This document shows positions 1-11,078 of a stretch of DNA of 64,000 nucleotides, piece by piece (the first letter of the stretch is position 1; the number at the start of each line of letters is the position of its first letter). Location of the stretch: NCBI RefSeq assembly GCF_000423125.1, contig NZ_AUHJ01000007.1:124001-188000 (forward strand), given 5' to 3'. The notes under the pieces are model-generated. The model worked only from the letters and a program-made list of their open reading frames with translations. It was not told the DNA's origin and made no database searches. Origin of the DNA: Haliea salexigens DSM 19537 (lineage in GTDB: Bacteria > Pseudomonadota > Gammaproteobacteria > Pseudomonadales > Halieaceae). The position numbers and the translations under genes were made by a program.

Positions 1-2119
<2,119 letters not shown>

Positions 2120-2166
2120 AGAGTCTCCGTGCGGCGCGAGGCTGGCGGCCTTTTTTGTTGTCGAGG

Positions 2167-2182
2167 CCCCACATCTTGGGGT
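2167..2182 (-). promoter_or_regulatory. Putative NrdR box, nrdA-proximal
   Basis: CCCCACATCTTGGGGT is a near-palindrome of the NrdR-box type, 48 bp upstream of the nrdA start. Its start lies exactly 31 bp from the start of the second box at 2198, the usual three-turn spacing of NrdR box pairs. The match to the consensus is only moderate; the spacing is the main support. Confidence 0.55.
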
Positions 2183-2197
2183 TTTCGAGGGGGTGAA

Positions 2198-2213
2198 GCA
2201 CAAGATAATGCGA
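2198..2213 (-). promoter_or_regulatory. Putative NrdR box, distal
   Basis: GCACAAGATAATGCGA agrees with about 11 of 16 positions of the NrdR consensus (ACACWATATATWGTGT). Paired with the box at 2167-2182. Confidence 0.6.
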
Positions 2214-2252
2214 CCAGAGGGGCATTGCAAGGCCGCAAGGCTGGGTTTATCT

Positions 2253-2261
2253 TGTGGATAA
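2253..2261 (-). promoter_or_regulatory. Perfect DnaA box upstream of nrdA
   Basis: TGTGGATAA is the complement of the consensus DnaA box TTATCCACA. DnaA boxes in nrdAB promoters are known from E. coli, where DnaA couples dNTP supply to initiation. It lies about 130 bp upstream of nrdA and near the two NrdR-like boxes. The rest of 2120-2409 shows no gene. Confidence 0.55.
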
Positions 2262-2409
2262 CGTGTGGGCGAAAGCGTAGGTCTGCGCCCACTTACCCCA
2301 CAGGCCGCTATGAGCTTGAAGTTGGCCCGACACGGTGGGCTGAGGCGCGAAATCTGGCTGCCAATGAATAATTTTTTATAAGAATCCGGGGGGTTAGGCG
2401 CCCCGGTTA

Positions 2410-3321
2410 TTAGCTTTCCTGCAGCAGAAATTCCAGCAGCGCTTTCTGGGCGTGTAGCCGGTTTTCAGCCTCGTCCCAGATCACCGTATCCGGCGCGTCC
2501 ATAAGGCCGGCACTGATCTCCTCGCCCCGGTGCGCGGGCAGGCAGTGCAGGTAAAGCGCATCGCTGGCTGCGTGTGCCATCAGCGCCTCGTTGACCTGGA
2601 AGGGTGCAAACTGGCGGGCACGGGTCTGCTGTTCCTTTTCCTGCCCCATGGAGGCCCAGACATCGGTGACCACCAGGTCCGCATCGCGCACGGCAGTCAC
2701 CGGGTCGTGGCTCAGTTCCACGCGGTCGCGATTGGTGTGCAGCAGGTCGGCGCGTGGCTCAAAGCCCGGCGGACAGGCGATGCGCAGCCTGAAGTCGAAC
2801 TGCCGTGCCGCGTTGATGTAGGACTGGCACATGTTGTTGCCATCGCCCACCCAGGCCGCCGTCTTGCCGGCCATGGGTCCGCGGTGTTCCTTCCAGGTTT
2901 GCATGTCTGCGAGCAGCTGGCAGGGATGGAAGTCATCCGTCAATGCGTTGATTACCGGCACCGAGGAGTAGGCGGCAAAGCGCTCTACAATATCGTGGCC
3001 GAAGGTGCGGATCATCACCACATCGACCATGGAGGAAATGACCCGTGCACTGTCCTCGACCGGCTCGCCGCGCCCCAATTGGGTGTCCTGCGGCGACAGG
3101 AACATGGCGTGACCACCGAGCTGTGTCATGCCGGCCTCAAAGGAGACGCGCGTGCGCGTGGAGGACTTGGCAAAAATCATCCCCAGCACCTTGCCCGGAA
3201 ACTGACGCTGATCTTCACCGGCGCGGTGCGCTTTTTTCATGGTGCTGGCGCGGTCTATCAGTGCCTGCAACTCGTCGGGGCTGAAGTCGAGCAGAGTGAG
3301 GAAGTGCCGGGGTGACGCCAT
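2410..3321 (-). CDS. argF: Ornithine carbamoyltransferase
   Basis: Makes citrulline from ornithine and carbamoyl phosphate in arginine synthesis; cytoplasmic. The 303-residue protein has the carbamoyl-phosphate loop SSTRTR, the ornithine loop around DVWASMGQE and the HCLPAHRG motif. The ATG at 3321 is chosen because AGGA lies about 8 nt upstream; a TTG five codons earlier contains this SD within its codons and is less likely. It follows argD by 30 nt, so argD-argF probably form one transcript. Confidence 0.96.
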   Translation of the reverse strand: MASPRHFLTLLDFSPDELQALIDRASTMKKAHRAGEDQRQFPGKVLGMIFAKSSTRTRVSFEAGMTQLGGHAMFLSPQDTQLGRGEPVEDSARVISSMVDVVMIRTFGHDIVERFAAYSSVPVINALTDDFHPCQLLADMQTWKEHRGPMAGKTAAWVGDGNNMCQSYINAARQFDFRLRIACPPGFEPRADLLHTNRDRVELSHDPVTAVRDADLVVTDVWASMGQEKEQQTRARQFAPFQVNEALMAHAASDALYLHCLPAHRGEEISAGLMDAPDTVIWDEAENRLHAQKALLEFLLQES

Positions 3322-3351
3322 GGGATTATCCTGCAAAAGCGGTGCCGGGCT

Positions 3352-4518
3352 TCACTCGAAGCCCCGGATCAGTTTGATGAGGCCTGTGGCCAGTTCGTCG
3401 AGGTGGTCGTCGCTACAGATGAGCGGGGGCAGCAGGCGGATGGTGTTGCCCGCGGTCACGTTGATCAGCAGCCCGGCGGCCAGCGCGCGGCCAACCAGCT
3501 CGCCGCAATCGCGGTTCAATTGCACGCCGATCATCAGGCCGCGCCCGCGCAGCTCGACCAGGCTTTCGCAGCCCTGCAGCCCGTCTGTCAGCTGCTGCCG
3601 CAGGCGCGCGCCGGCAGCGGTAGCGCGCTCGGCGAGCCCCTCGTTGACCACCGTGTTGACCACAGCCAGCCCGGCAGCGCAGGCCAGCGGGTTGCCGCCG
3701 TAGGTGGAGCCGTGGTGGCCGGCCTTGAATACCGTGGCCGCCGGCCCGTGCGCCAGACAGGCGCCGATCGGTACCCCGTTGCCCAGGCCTTTTGCAGTGG
3801 TGATCACATCCGGAACCACGCCCATGCCCTGGCAGGCAAAGTAGTGGCCGGCGCGGCCGTTCCCGCACTGCACTTCATCGAGCATCAGCAGCCAGCCGCG
3901 GTCGTCACACAGCGCCCGCAGGCCCTGCATGAAAGCGTCGTCGGCGACGCGAATGCCGCCCTCACCCTGAATGGGTTCCACCAGTACGGCCACCACATCC
4001 GGGTTGTTGGCGGCAATCTGCTGCACGGCGGCGAGGTTGTTGAGCGGCGCCCGGGTGAAACCTGAGACCAGGGGTTCAAAGCCGGCCTGGATTTTGCGGT
4101 TGCCGGTGGCGCTGAGGGTTGCCAGCGTGCGCCCGTGGAAGGCGTTTTCGAACACAATCACGGCAGGCTTGTCCACGCCGCGCTGGTGACCATACAGGCG
4201 GGCCAGCTTGATGGCAGCTTCGTTGGCCTCTGCGCCGGAGTTGCAGAAGAAGGCGGTTTCCATGCCGGATACCGCGGTCAAGGCATCCGCCAGCGCTTCC
4301 TGCCCGGCAATGTGGTACAGGTTCGAGGTGTGTAGCAGACGAGCGGCCTGTTGCTGAATAGCCTCGGTGACTGCTGGGTGGGCGTGGCCCAGGTTGGTGA
4401 CACTGATGCCCGACAGTGCATCCAGATAGCGTCGGCCGTCGGTGTCCACCAGATAGACACCTTCTCCGTGACTGAACGTCACGGGCAGCCTTGCATAGGT
4501 TTGCATCAACGCGGACAC
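3352..4518 (-). CDS. argD: Acetylornithine aminotransferase (class III PLP enzyme)
   Basis: Transaminates N-acetylglutamate semialdehyde with glutamate in arginine synthesis, and may also act in lysine synthesis. The PLP-fold signature is complete: FCNSGAEANEAAIK for phosphate binding, LDEVQCGNGR, and the Schiff-base lysine in TTAKGLGNG. A GTG start at 4518 is preferred, with GGGAG about 8 nt upstream; an ATG four codons later (4506) is possible. 388 residues. First gene of the argD-argF pair, preceded by a hairpin leader. Confidence 0.93.
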   Translation of the reverse strand: MSALMQTYARLPVTFSHGEGVYLVDTDGRRYLDALSGISVTNLGHAHPAVTEAIQQQAARLLHTSNLYHIAGQEALADALTAVSGMETAFFCNSGAEANEAAIKLARLYGHQRGVDKPAVIVFENAFHGRTLATLSATGNRKIQAGFEPLVSGFTRAPLNNLAAVQQIAANNPDVVAVLVEPIQGEGGIRVADDAFMQGLRALCDDRGWLLMLDEVQCGNGRAGHYFACQGMGVVPDVITTAKGLGNGVPIGACLAHGPAATVFKAGHHGSTYGGNPLACAAGLAVVNTVVNEGLAERATAAGARLRQQLTDGLQGCESLVELRGRGLMIGVQLNRDCGELVGRALAAGLLINVTAGNTIRLLPPLICSDDHLDELATGLIKLIRGFE

Positions 4519-4564
4519 CGGTTCTTCTCCCAATGGCAGGGCCCAGGCAGGGCCCCAGAAACGC

Positions 4565-4597
4565 AAAAAGGCAGCGCTAGCTGCCTGTCAGACAGGA
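4565..4597 (-). terminator. Attenuator-like hairpin pair in the argD leader
   Basis: On the minus strand CCTGTCTGACAGG (4584-4596) overlaps AGGCAGC-TAGC-GCTGCCT (4569-4586), which is followed by five T (4565-4569). The second stem plus T-run is a rho-independent terminator 46 nt upstream of argD. The first stem shares bases with it, so the two cannot form together. No minus-strand gene upstream needs a terminator, so attenuation of argDF is plausible. Confidence 0.55.
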
Positions 4598-4801
4598 GAT
4601 ATTAGCGGCATTTCGCGAGCTTGGCAATTTTCTTGCCGGGGCTTGCGCGCAGCTGCTGGCGCCCGCCCTGCAGCACAACCCGGTGGTTTAGCCGCAGGGG
4701 GTAACACGCCGCACGCTGCCTGCGTTTTTGTGCCAGATCGGGTAAACTTCCGCCTTCCGTTCCGGTCCAACGATCAACCTCAACAACAGGCTTCAAACAC
4801 C

Positions 4802-5131
4802 ATGGATATTCTCGACACTATCAAGGAACAGATTCAGAGCAACAGCATCCTGCTGTACATGAAAGGCTCCCCCAATCAGCCCCAATGCGGCTTTTCTGCG
4901 CAAACGGTGCAGGCCCTTATGGCCTGTGGTGAGCGTTTCGCCTATGTGGACGTGTTGTCCAACCCCGATGTGCGTGCCAACCTGCCCAAATACGCCAACT
5001 GGCCAACCTTCCCCCAGTTGTGGATCAGCGGTGAGCTGATTGGCGGTTGTGACATCGTGACCGAAATGCACGCCAGTGGTGAATTGCAGACGCTGGTCAA
5101 GGAAGCGGCGGCAGCCCAGAGCGCCAGCTGA
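4802..5131 (+). CDS. grxD: Monothiol glutaredoxin, Grx4/GrxD type
   Basis: Cytosolic Fe-S cluster carrier/transfer protein. The 109-residue product has the CGFS active site (QPQCGFSAQ), the glutathione-binding WPTFPQLW and the GGCDIV segment of the family. ATG at 4802 matches the usual N-terminus; the SD is weak. Divergent from argDF, sharing the 4519-4801 intergenic region. Confidence 0.96.
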   Translation: MDILDTIKEQIQSNSILLYMKGSPNQPQCGFSAQTVQALMACGERFAYVDVLSNPDVRANLPKYANWPTFPQLWISGELIGGCDIVTEMHASGELQTLVKEAAAAQSAS

Positions 5132-5241
5132 TTCTCTGGCCCGGGTGTTCCGGGTCCCAGCTCCTTTTCCCTTCGGCAGATTGGCGCACCCGCGGCGGGC
5201 TTCAGGTATAATCGGGCGCGATCGCGGGTACGGGAACAGGA

Positions 5242-6498
5242 ATGAGCATCGAGCACTACATGCAGGAATTGGGCGCGGCCGCACGGGCCGCGTCGCGGCA
5301 GTTGGCTGCATCAAGTACCGCACAGCGCAATGCGGCGCTGCTGGCAACCTGCGATGCGCTGGACGGCGCGCGTGCCTCGCTGGCGCAAGCCAATGCGGAG
5401 GACCTTGCCCGCGGTCGTGAACGCGGCCTTGCTGCGGCGCTTCTCGATCGGCTGGAACTCACGCCAGCGCGCATTGACGGCATGTTGCAGGGGTTGCGGC
5501 AGGTCGCGGCGCTCGCCGACCCGGTCGGCAGCATCAGTGACGTCAACCGGATGCCCAGCGGCATCCAGGTGGGCCACATGCGGGTACCGCTGGGCGTTAT
5601 CGGCATCATCTACGAGTCGCGCCCCAACGTCACTGTGGAGGCGGCCAGCCTGTGCCTCAAGTCCGGCAACGCGACCATTTTGCGCGGCGGCTCCGAGTCG
5701 CTGGCCTCCAACCGTGCCATTGCGGCCTGCATTGCCACGGGGCTTGAACAGGCAGGCCTGCCGGCCGCGGCGGTGCAGGTGGTGGACACCGCCGACCGCG
5801 CCGCGGTCGGTGCCCTGATCAGTATGCCCGAACACGTGGACGTGATTATTCCGCGTGGCGGTAAAAGCCTGATCGAGCGCATCAGCCGCGAGGCCCGTGT
5901 GCCCGTGATCAAGCATCTCGATGGTGTTTGCCACGTCTACGTTGATGCCGGTGCGGAGCATGCCATGGCGCTGGCGATCGCGGTGAACGCCAAGACTCAC
6001 CGCTACGGCACCTGCAATACCATGGAAACCCTGCTCGTCGACGCCAGTGAGGCGGCCGCCTTGCTGCCGCAACTGGCCGCGGCATTTGCGGCCAAAGGGG
6101 TGGAATTGCGTGGCTGTGAACGCAGCTGTGCGCTGTTGCCGGGCACGCGGGAGGCCACCGAACAGGACTGGTATGAAGAGTATCTGGCCCCCGTGCTCGC
6201 CCTGCGCATTGTCGAGGGCCTGGACGAGGCCATTGCACATATCAATCACTACGGTTCACAGCACACCGACAGCATTGTCACACGCGATCACGGTCGCGCC
6301 ATGCGGTTCCTGCGCGAGGTGGATTCCAGCTCGGTGATGATCAACGCCTCCACGCGTTTCGCGGACGGGTTTGAATACGGCCTGGGCGCGGAAATCGGCA
6401 TTTCCACTGATAAACTGCATGCTCGCGGGCCGGTGGGGCTGGAGGGGCTGACCTCACGCAAGTACGTGGTATTCGGTGAGGGGCAGGTTCGCAGTTGA
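5242..6498 (+). CDS. proA: Gamma-glutamyl phosphate reductase
   Basis: NADPH-dependent reduction of gamma-glutamyl phosphate to glutamate semialdehyde in proline synthesis. 418 residues, full length for ProA, with the aldehyde-dehydrogenase fold; the catalytic Cys sits in [11 protein letters not shown] and the C-terminus carries [11 protein letters not shown]. proB is not adjacent. Its TGA overlaps the TTG start of nadD, so proA-nadD are translationally coupled. Confidence 0.97.
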   Translation: MSIEHYMQELGAAARAASRQLAASSTAQRNAALLATCDALDGARASLAQANAEDLARGRERGLAAALLDRLELTPARIDGMLQGLRQVAALADPVGSISDVNRMPSGIQVGHMRVPLGVIGIIYESRPNVTVEAASLCLKSGNATILRGGSESLASNRAIAACIATGLEQAGLPAAAVQVVDTADRAAVGALISMPEHVDVIIPRGGKSLIERISREARVPVIKHLDGVCHVYVDAGAEHAMALAIAVNAKTHRYGTCNTMETLLVDASEAAALLPQLAAAFAAKGVELRGCERSCALLPGTREATEQDWYEEYLAPVLALRIVEGLDEAIAHINHYGSQHTDSIVTRDHGRAMRFLREVDSSSVMINASTRFADGFEYGLGAEIGISTDKLHARGPVGLEGLTSRKYVVFGEGQVRS

Positions 6499-7172
6499 CG
6501 CCGTGCGAGGCCAGTGGTGCCCCGGTTGCCGTCCTCGGCGGAACCTTCAACCCCATTCACAACGGCCATCTGCGCTCCGCGCTGGAGCTGGTTGAGCACC
6601 TGGGGCTCGCCCACCTGCATCTTATGCCCTGCGCCACACCGCCGCACCGCGCAGCACCGCAGTGCCCGGCAGCCCAGCGTGCCGACATGGTGGAGCTGGC
6701 GATTGGCGGCGAGCCGCGGTTGCGTTGTGACCGTCGCGAGCTCCAGCGCAACGGTACGTCGTGGACCATCGACAGCCTGCAGGAACTGCGCGCGGAGTAC
6801 GGCCCGCAGCGCAGCCTGAGCCTGGTGATGGGGTGCGATGCGGTGCAGGGACTGGATCGCTGGCACCGTTGGCAGGCTCTGCTGGAGTTTGCGCATATCG
6901 TGGTGATCGCGCGCCCCGGTTGGCACTTGCCGGCGCAGGGGGAGGTGGCGAATTGGCTCGCCGCACACGGTGTTGCCGAGCCTTCAGCCCTGCAACAGCG
7001 GCCTGCAGGGGGTGTGCTGGTGCTGCAATTGCGGCCCCTGGCGATTTCCTCCACCGAGATTCGCGCCCTGTGTGCCAGCGGGCGCTCCCCCCGTTATCTG
7101 CTCCCCGAGCCGGTACTGGACTATATTGAAAGGCATCAGCTCTACGCTGCTGCCGCTGATATTCATTTTTGA
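6495..7172 (+). CDS. nadD: Nicotinate-nucleotide adenylyltransferase
   Basis: Adenylates nicotinate mononucleotide in NAD synthesis. The nucleotidyltransferase motif [12 protein letters not shown] (residues ~15-26) and the C-terminal ISSTEIR are present; 225 residues. No ATG or GTG lies in frame before the first motif, so translation must begin at TTG 6495, overlapping the proA stop as TTGA. Followed by rsfS and rlmH, the usual order. Confidence 0.95.
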   Translation: MTPCEASGAPVAVLGGTFNPIHNGHLRSALELVEHLGLAHLHLMPCATPPHRAAPQCPAAQRADMVELAIGGEPRLRCDRRELQRNGTSWTIDSLQELRAEYGPQRSLSLVMGCDAVQGLDRWHRWQALLEFAHIVVIARPGWHLPAQGEVANWLAAHGVAEPSALQQRPAGGVLVLQLRPLAISSTEIRALCASGRSPRYLLPEPVLDYIERHQLYAAAADIHF

Positions 7173-7192
7173 ACTGGAGAGACAAACCCCGG

Positions 7193-7528
7193 ATGCAAGC
7201 CGAAAACCTGAAAGACCTCGTTACCAACGCCCTCGACGAGCTGAAAGGCGTCAATATCGCCACGCTTGACGTGCGCGAGCTGACCGACGTCATGGATTAC
7301 CTGGTCATTGCCAGTGGCACCTCCAATCGGCATGTCAAATCGCTCGCCGATAACGTCTGCATGGAGGCCAAGAAAGAGGGAGTCCGGCCGCTGGGGGTAG
7401 AGGGAGAAAACCCGGGAGAGTGGGTGCTCGTGGACTTCGGTGATGTGGTGGTGCACGTCATGTTGCCGGCAACACGCGACTTCTACGATCTCGAGCGACT
7501 CTGGGTGGATACCCGGCCGAGTAGCTGA
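7193..7528 (+). CDS. rsfS: Ribosomal silencing factor RsfS
   Basis: Binds uL14 of the large subunit and blocks subunit joining in starvation. 111 residues with the Iojap-domain core ([19 protein letters not shown] and [14 protein letters not shown]). ATG 7193 is chosen with GGAGAG about 10 nt upstream, over an in-frame TTG at 7169. Its stop overlaps the rlmH start by one base. Confidence 0.95.
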   Translation: MQAENLKDLVTNALDELKGVNIATLDVRELTDVMDYLVIASGTSNRHVKSLADNVCMEAKKEGVRPLGVEGENPGEWVLVDFGDVVVHVMLPATRDFYDLERLWVDTRPSS

Positions 7529-7998
7529 TGCGACTGACGGTCATTACCGTGGGTGGGAAGATGCCTGCCTGGGTCAATGAAGGTGTGGCGGAGTACGGCC
7601 GCCGGCTGCCGCGCGAGATTCGACTGGAGTGGTGCGAATTGCCCCTGGCCCGTCGCGGTCGCGACACCAGCCCCGAGCAGCTGCGCCAGCGCGAAGGTGA
7701 ACTGATTCTCAAGGCGCTGCCCGCGGGCGATACGGTCATCGCCCTCGATGTGCGCGGCACCGCCTGGAGCACCGAGCGTCTGGCGCGCGAGCTCACCGAC
7801 TGGCAGATGGACGGCACGAATGTCAGCCTGCTGATCGGCGGCCCGGACGGCCTCTCCGAAGACTGCCTGCAACGTGCCCGACAGCGCTGGTCGCTGAGCG
7901 CGCTCACCCTGCCGCATCCACTGGTGCGGGTGCTGCTCGCAGAACAAGTGTACCGGGCTTGGACAATCACTGCCGGCCACCCGTATCATCGCGCCTGA
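7528..7998 (+). CDS. rlmH: 23S rRNA pseudouridine-1915 N3-methyltransferase
   Basis: SPOUT-class methyltransferase acting on pseudouridine 1915 in helix 69 of the assembled 70S ribosome. 156 residues, full length; LLIGGPDGLS forms part of the SAM-binding knot and the C-terminus ends AWTITAGHPYHRA, typical of the family. Starts on the last base of the rsfS stop codon (TGATG). Confidence 0.96.
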   Translation: MRLTVITVGGKMPAWVNEGVAEYGRRLPREIRLEWCELPLARRGRDTSPEQLRQREGELILKALPAGDTVIALDVRGTAWSTERLARELTDWQMDGTNVSLLIGGPDGLSEDCLQRARQRWSLSALTLPHPLVRVLLAEQVYRAWTITAGHPYHRA

Positions 7999-8033
7999 CG
8001 CGTTAGCCAGCCACCTCGCGGGCCCTGCATTCC

Positions 8034-9914
8034 ATGCCACAACACATCCCACTTAAGGACCCCGGCGGCGAAGCCCGCATTTTCATCGCCCGCACGCTGT
8101 TTTCGGTGCTGCTGGTGCTGGCCCTGCTGGGTGTCATCCTGGCGCGCTACCACGACCTGCAAATCAACGACCACGAAATCTATCGCACCCAGTCCGACCG
8201 CAATCGTGTGCAGCTGCAACCGTTGCCACCCAAGCGCGGGCTGATTTACGACCGTAACGGCGTACTGCTGGCGGACAACCGGCCCAGCCACATCCTGTCT
8301 ATCGTTCGCGAGCGGGTGGAGGACATGGACGCCACGCTGGCGGACTTGCAGCAGCTGCTGCCCATATCGGAATCCGACCTGGAAAACTTCCGGCAGAAAT
8401 TGCAGCGTCGCCGTCCTTACGAGGCGGTACCCCTGCGTTTTCGCCTGACCGAGGAAGAGCGCGCGTTGCTGGCGGTGAACCGCCACCGCATGCCCGGCGT
8501 CACAGTGGATGCACAACTGGTGCGGCACTACCCCCATGGCGCGCTGTTTTCCCACGCGGTGGGCTATGTGGGCCGGATAAACGAGCGGGAGGCACAGAGC
8601 CTGGACGAGCGCGACTACCGCGGCACCTTCCATGTCGGCAAGGTGGGGGTGGAAAAATTCTACGAAGATCTGCTGCACGGGGAAGTGGGTTACCAGAACG
8701 TGGAGACCAACGCGCACGGGCGGGTACTGCGGGTGCTGGAGCGGTTTGACCCGGTGCCGGGCGCGGACATCACCCTGCATCTGGATTTTCAGCTGCAGCA
8801 GACTGCGCTGGCGGCGCTGGGCGAGCAGCGGGGCGCCGTAGTGGCCATTGATCCCCTGGATGGCGGCGTGCTGGCGCTGGTCTCCACCCCCGGTTTCGAC
8901 ACCAACCTGTTCGTCAATGGCATCAGCTCCGCGGACTACAAGGCGCTGCGTGACTCCCCCGATGTGCCGCTGTTCAACCGCGCCATACAGGGCCAGTATC
9001 CTCCGGGCTCCACCGTGAAGCCGATGATGGCCATGGCCGGACTGCAGGCCGGGCTGGTGACACCGGAGAGCACGGTTGCCGACCCGGGCTGGTACAGCCT
9101 GCCGGGCGACTCCCGCCGCTACCGGGACTGGATCCTGAAGATACGCGGTACCGGTCACGCGCCGCGGGTGGACATGCACATGGCGGTCGCGGAATCCTGC
9201 GACGTGTACTTCTACGACCTGGCCCGGCGCCTGACTATCGATCGCATGCACGACTACCTGTCCGGTTACGGGCTGGGCAAGCGCACCGGCGTGGATACCA
9301 CCAACGAGCGGCCCGGTGTGCTGCCGTCCACGCGCTGGAAGCGCGACACCATGAACCAGCCCTGGTACCCGGGGGAGACTCTCAGTGCGGGGATTGGCCA
9401 GGGCTATATGCTGGCGACGCCCATGCAGCTGGCGGCGGCGACCACCGTGCTCGCCACCCGGGGCCAAGCGCGCACCCCGCGGCTGCTGCGCAGCGTGGCG
9501 GGGCAGACGCAGCCCATCGACGCGCGTGAGACGATCACTGCGCCCCCGGATTATTGGGACGCGGTGCATGAGTCGATGCGTGCGGTCGTACACAGCGCCC
9601 GGGGCACGGCGCGCAAGATCGGCGAGGACATTCGCTACCAGATGGCGAGCAAAACCGGTACGTCCCAGGTGATCGGCATCGCGCAGAACGCCATTTATGT
9701 CGAGGCGGAGGTGGCGGAACGACACCGCAATCACGGGCTGTTCATTGCCTTCGCACCCTATGAGTCGCCCACCATTGCCGTTGCCGTGATCGTGGAAAAT
9801 GGGGGCGGGGCCTCGGCTGCATCACCCATCGCGCGGGCTGTGCTTGACGCCTGGCTGGTGGATGAGGCGGCGCTGGACAGTGAGGCAACTGCGGGAGCGC
9901 TCGCCGATGGGTGA
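8034..9914 (+). CDS. mrdA: Penicillin-binding protein 2, elongasome transpeptidase
   Basis: Cross-links peptidoglycan during cell elongation, in complex with RodA; inner-membrane anchored. 626 residues: one N-terminal TM segment (~20-40), the PBP dimerisation domain with PKRGLIYDRNG, and the transpeptidase domain with nucleophile S326 in GSTVK, the AESCD motif and ASKTGTSQ. Its end overlaps rodA by 8 nt. Confidence 0.97.
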   Translation: MPQHIPLKDPGGEARIFIARTLFSVLLVLALLGVILARYHDLQINDHEIYRTQSDRNRVQLQPLPPKRGLIYDRNGVLLADNRPSHILSIVRERVEDMDATLADLQQLLPISESDLENFRQKLQRRRPYEAVPLRFRLTEEERALLAVNRHRMPGVTVDAQLVRHYPHGALFSHAVGYVGRINEREAQSLDERDYRGTFHVGKVGVEKFYEDLLHGEVGYQNVETNAHGRVLRVLERFDPVPGADITLHLDFQLQQTALAALGEQRGAVVAIDPLDGGVLALVSTPGFDTNLFVNGISSADYKALRDSPDVPLFNRAIQGQYPPGSTVKPMMAMAGLQAGLVTPESTVADPGWYSLPGDSRRYRDWILKIRGTGHAPRVDMHMAVAESCDVYFYDLARRLTIDRMHDYLSGYGLGKRTGVDTTNERPGVLPSTRWKRDTMNQPWYPGETLSAGIGQGYMLATPMQLAAATTVLATRGQARTPRLLRSVAGQTQPIDARETITAPPDYWDAVHESMRAVVHSARGTARKIGEDIRYQMASKTGTSQVIGIAQNAIYVEAEVAERHRNHGLFIAFAPYESPTIAVAVIVENGGGASAASPIARAVLDAWLVDEAALDSEATAGALADG

Positions 9915-11052
9915 TTATGTTCGTCAGTTGCAATTTCCCGGCGACAGCTCGGACCTCTCGCGTCGCGCCCCCCTGGCGCTGCGCCTGCACCTCGATGTGC
10001 CGCTGTTGCTGCTGCTGGTAGTGTTGACGCTGTTTGGCCTGGTGGTGCTCTACAGCGCCTCGGGGCAGAAAATGGCGGCGGTAGTGCGCCAGGGGCAGTA
10101 CTTCCTGCTCGCCTACGGCGTCATGTTCCTGGCGGCACAGATCGACCTGAAGCGCTACCAGCGCTGGTCGCCGTGGTTCTACCTGCTCGGCGTGTTGCTG
10201 CTGGTGGGCGTGATTTTCTTCGGCGTTGGCGCCAAAGGGGCCCAGCGCTGGCTCTCGCTGGGCGGTTTCCGCTTTCAACCTTCGGAAATTCTCAAGCTGG
10301 TGATGCCACTGACCGTCGCCTGGTATCTGTCTTCACGCACAGTGCCGCCGCGCTTCAAGTACGTGCTGGCCTGTCTACTGCTGGTGGCCATCCCCTCTGT
10401 GCTGATCCTGCTGCAGCCCGACCTCGGTACCGCGCTGTTGATTGCTGCCAGCGGCCTGTTCGTGCTGTTCATGGCCGGCATTGGCTGGAGCTACATTGTG
10501 GGGGCTTTCCTGCTCGCCTGCGCTTCCGCGTGGCCAGTATGGATGTACGTGCTCAAGGATTACCAGAAACAGCGCATCCTCACGCTGCTCAACCCGGAGA
10601 GCGACAAACTGGGTGCCGGCTGGAATATCATCCAGTCGAAAACCGCGATCGGCTCCGGCGGCTGGGAGGGCAAGGGTTGGCTGAACGGCACCCAATCACA
10701 GCTCGATTTCCTGCCGGAAAGCCACACCGATTTCATTATTGCCGTGCTGGCGGAAGAGTTCGGTTTGCGCGGGGTACTGTTCCTCATGGCGCTTTACCTG
10801 CTCATTGTACTGCGTGGCTTCTGGATCGCGGTGTATGCCAACAGCAATTTCGGTCGCATGGTCGCAGGCAGCATCACACTGACGTTTTTCGTTTACATCT
10901 TTGTTAACATGGGCATGGTTGCGGGCCTCCTGCCGGTGGTGGGGGTGCCGCTACCGCTGGTCAGTGCAGGCGGGACTTCCGTAGTGACGCTGATGGCCGG
11001 CTTCGGCCTGTTGATGGCTATCGCCACAGGCGATTCAGGCCGCCCCCGTTAA
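9907..11052 (+). CDS. rodA: RodA SEDS-family peptidoglycan glycosyltransferase
   Basis: Polymerises lipid II during elongation, paired with PBP2. 381 residues with about ten hydrophobic segments. GAKGAQRWLSLG and the late FLPESHTDFI and GVPLPLVSAGGTS blocks are diagnostic of SEDS proteins. ATG 9907 lies inside the last codons of mrdA, consistent with translational coupling. Confidence 0.96.
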   Translation: MGDYVRQLQFPGDSSDLSRRAPLALRLHLDVPLLLLLVVLTLFGLVVLYSASGQKMAAVVRQGQYFLLAYGVMFLAAQIDLKRYQRWSPWFYLLGVLLLVGVIFFGVGAKGAQRWLSLGGFRFQPSEILKLVMPLTVAWYLSSRTVPPRFKYVLACLLLVAIPSVLILLQPDLGTALLIAASGLFVLFMAGIGWSYIVGAFLLACASAWPVWMYVLKDYQKQRILTLLNPESDKLGAGWNIIQSKTAIGSGGWEGKGWLNGTQSQLDFLPESHTDFIIAVLAEEFGLRGVLFLMALYLLIVLRGFWIAVYANSNFGRMVAGSITLTFFVYIFVNMGMVAGLLPVVGVPLPLVSAGGTSVVTLMAGFGLLMAIATGDSGRPR

Positions 11053-11078
11053 GGTAGTTGATTGGTGAGATTCTGCGC

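Noticed and set aside
4602-4796. 64-codon minus-strand frame as an arginine leader peptide
   Set aside because: Ends Lys-Cys-Arg just before the attenuator-like stems but lacks an Arg run and lies over the grxD promoter; kept only as a remark.
7986-9734. 582-codon minus-strand open frame
   Set aside because: Antisense to mrdA, whose PBP2 motifs are unambiguous.
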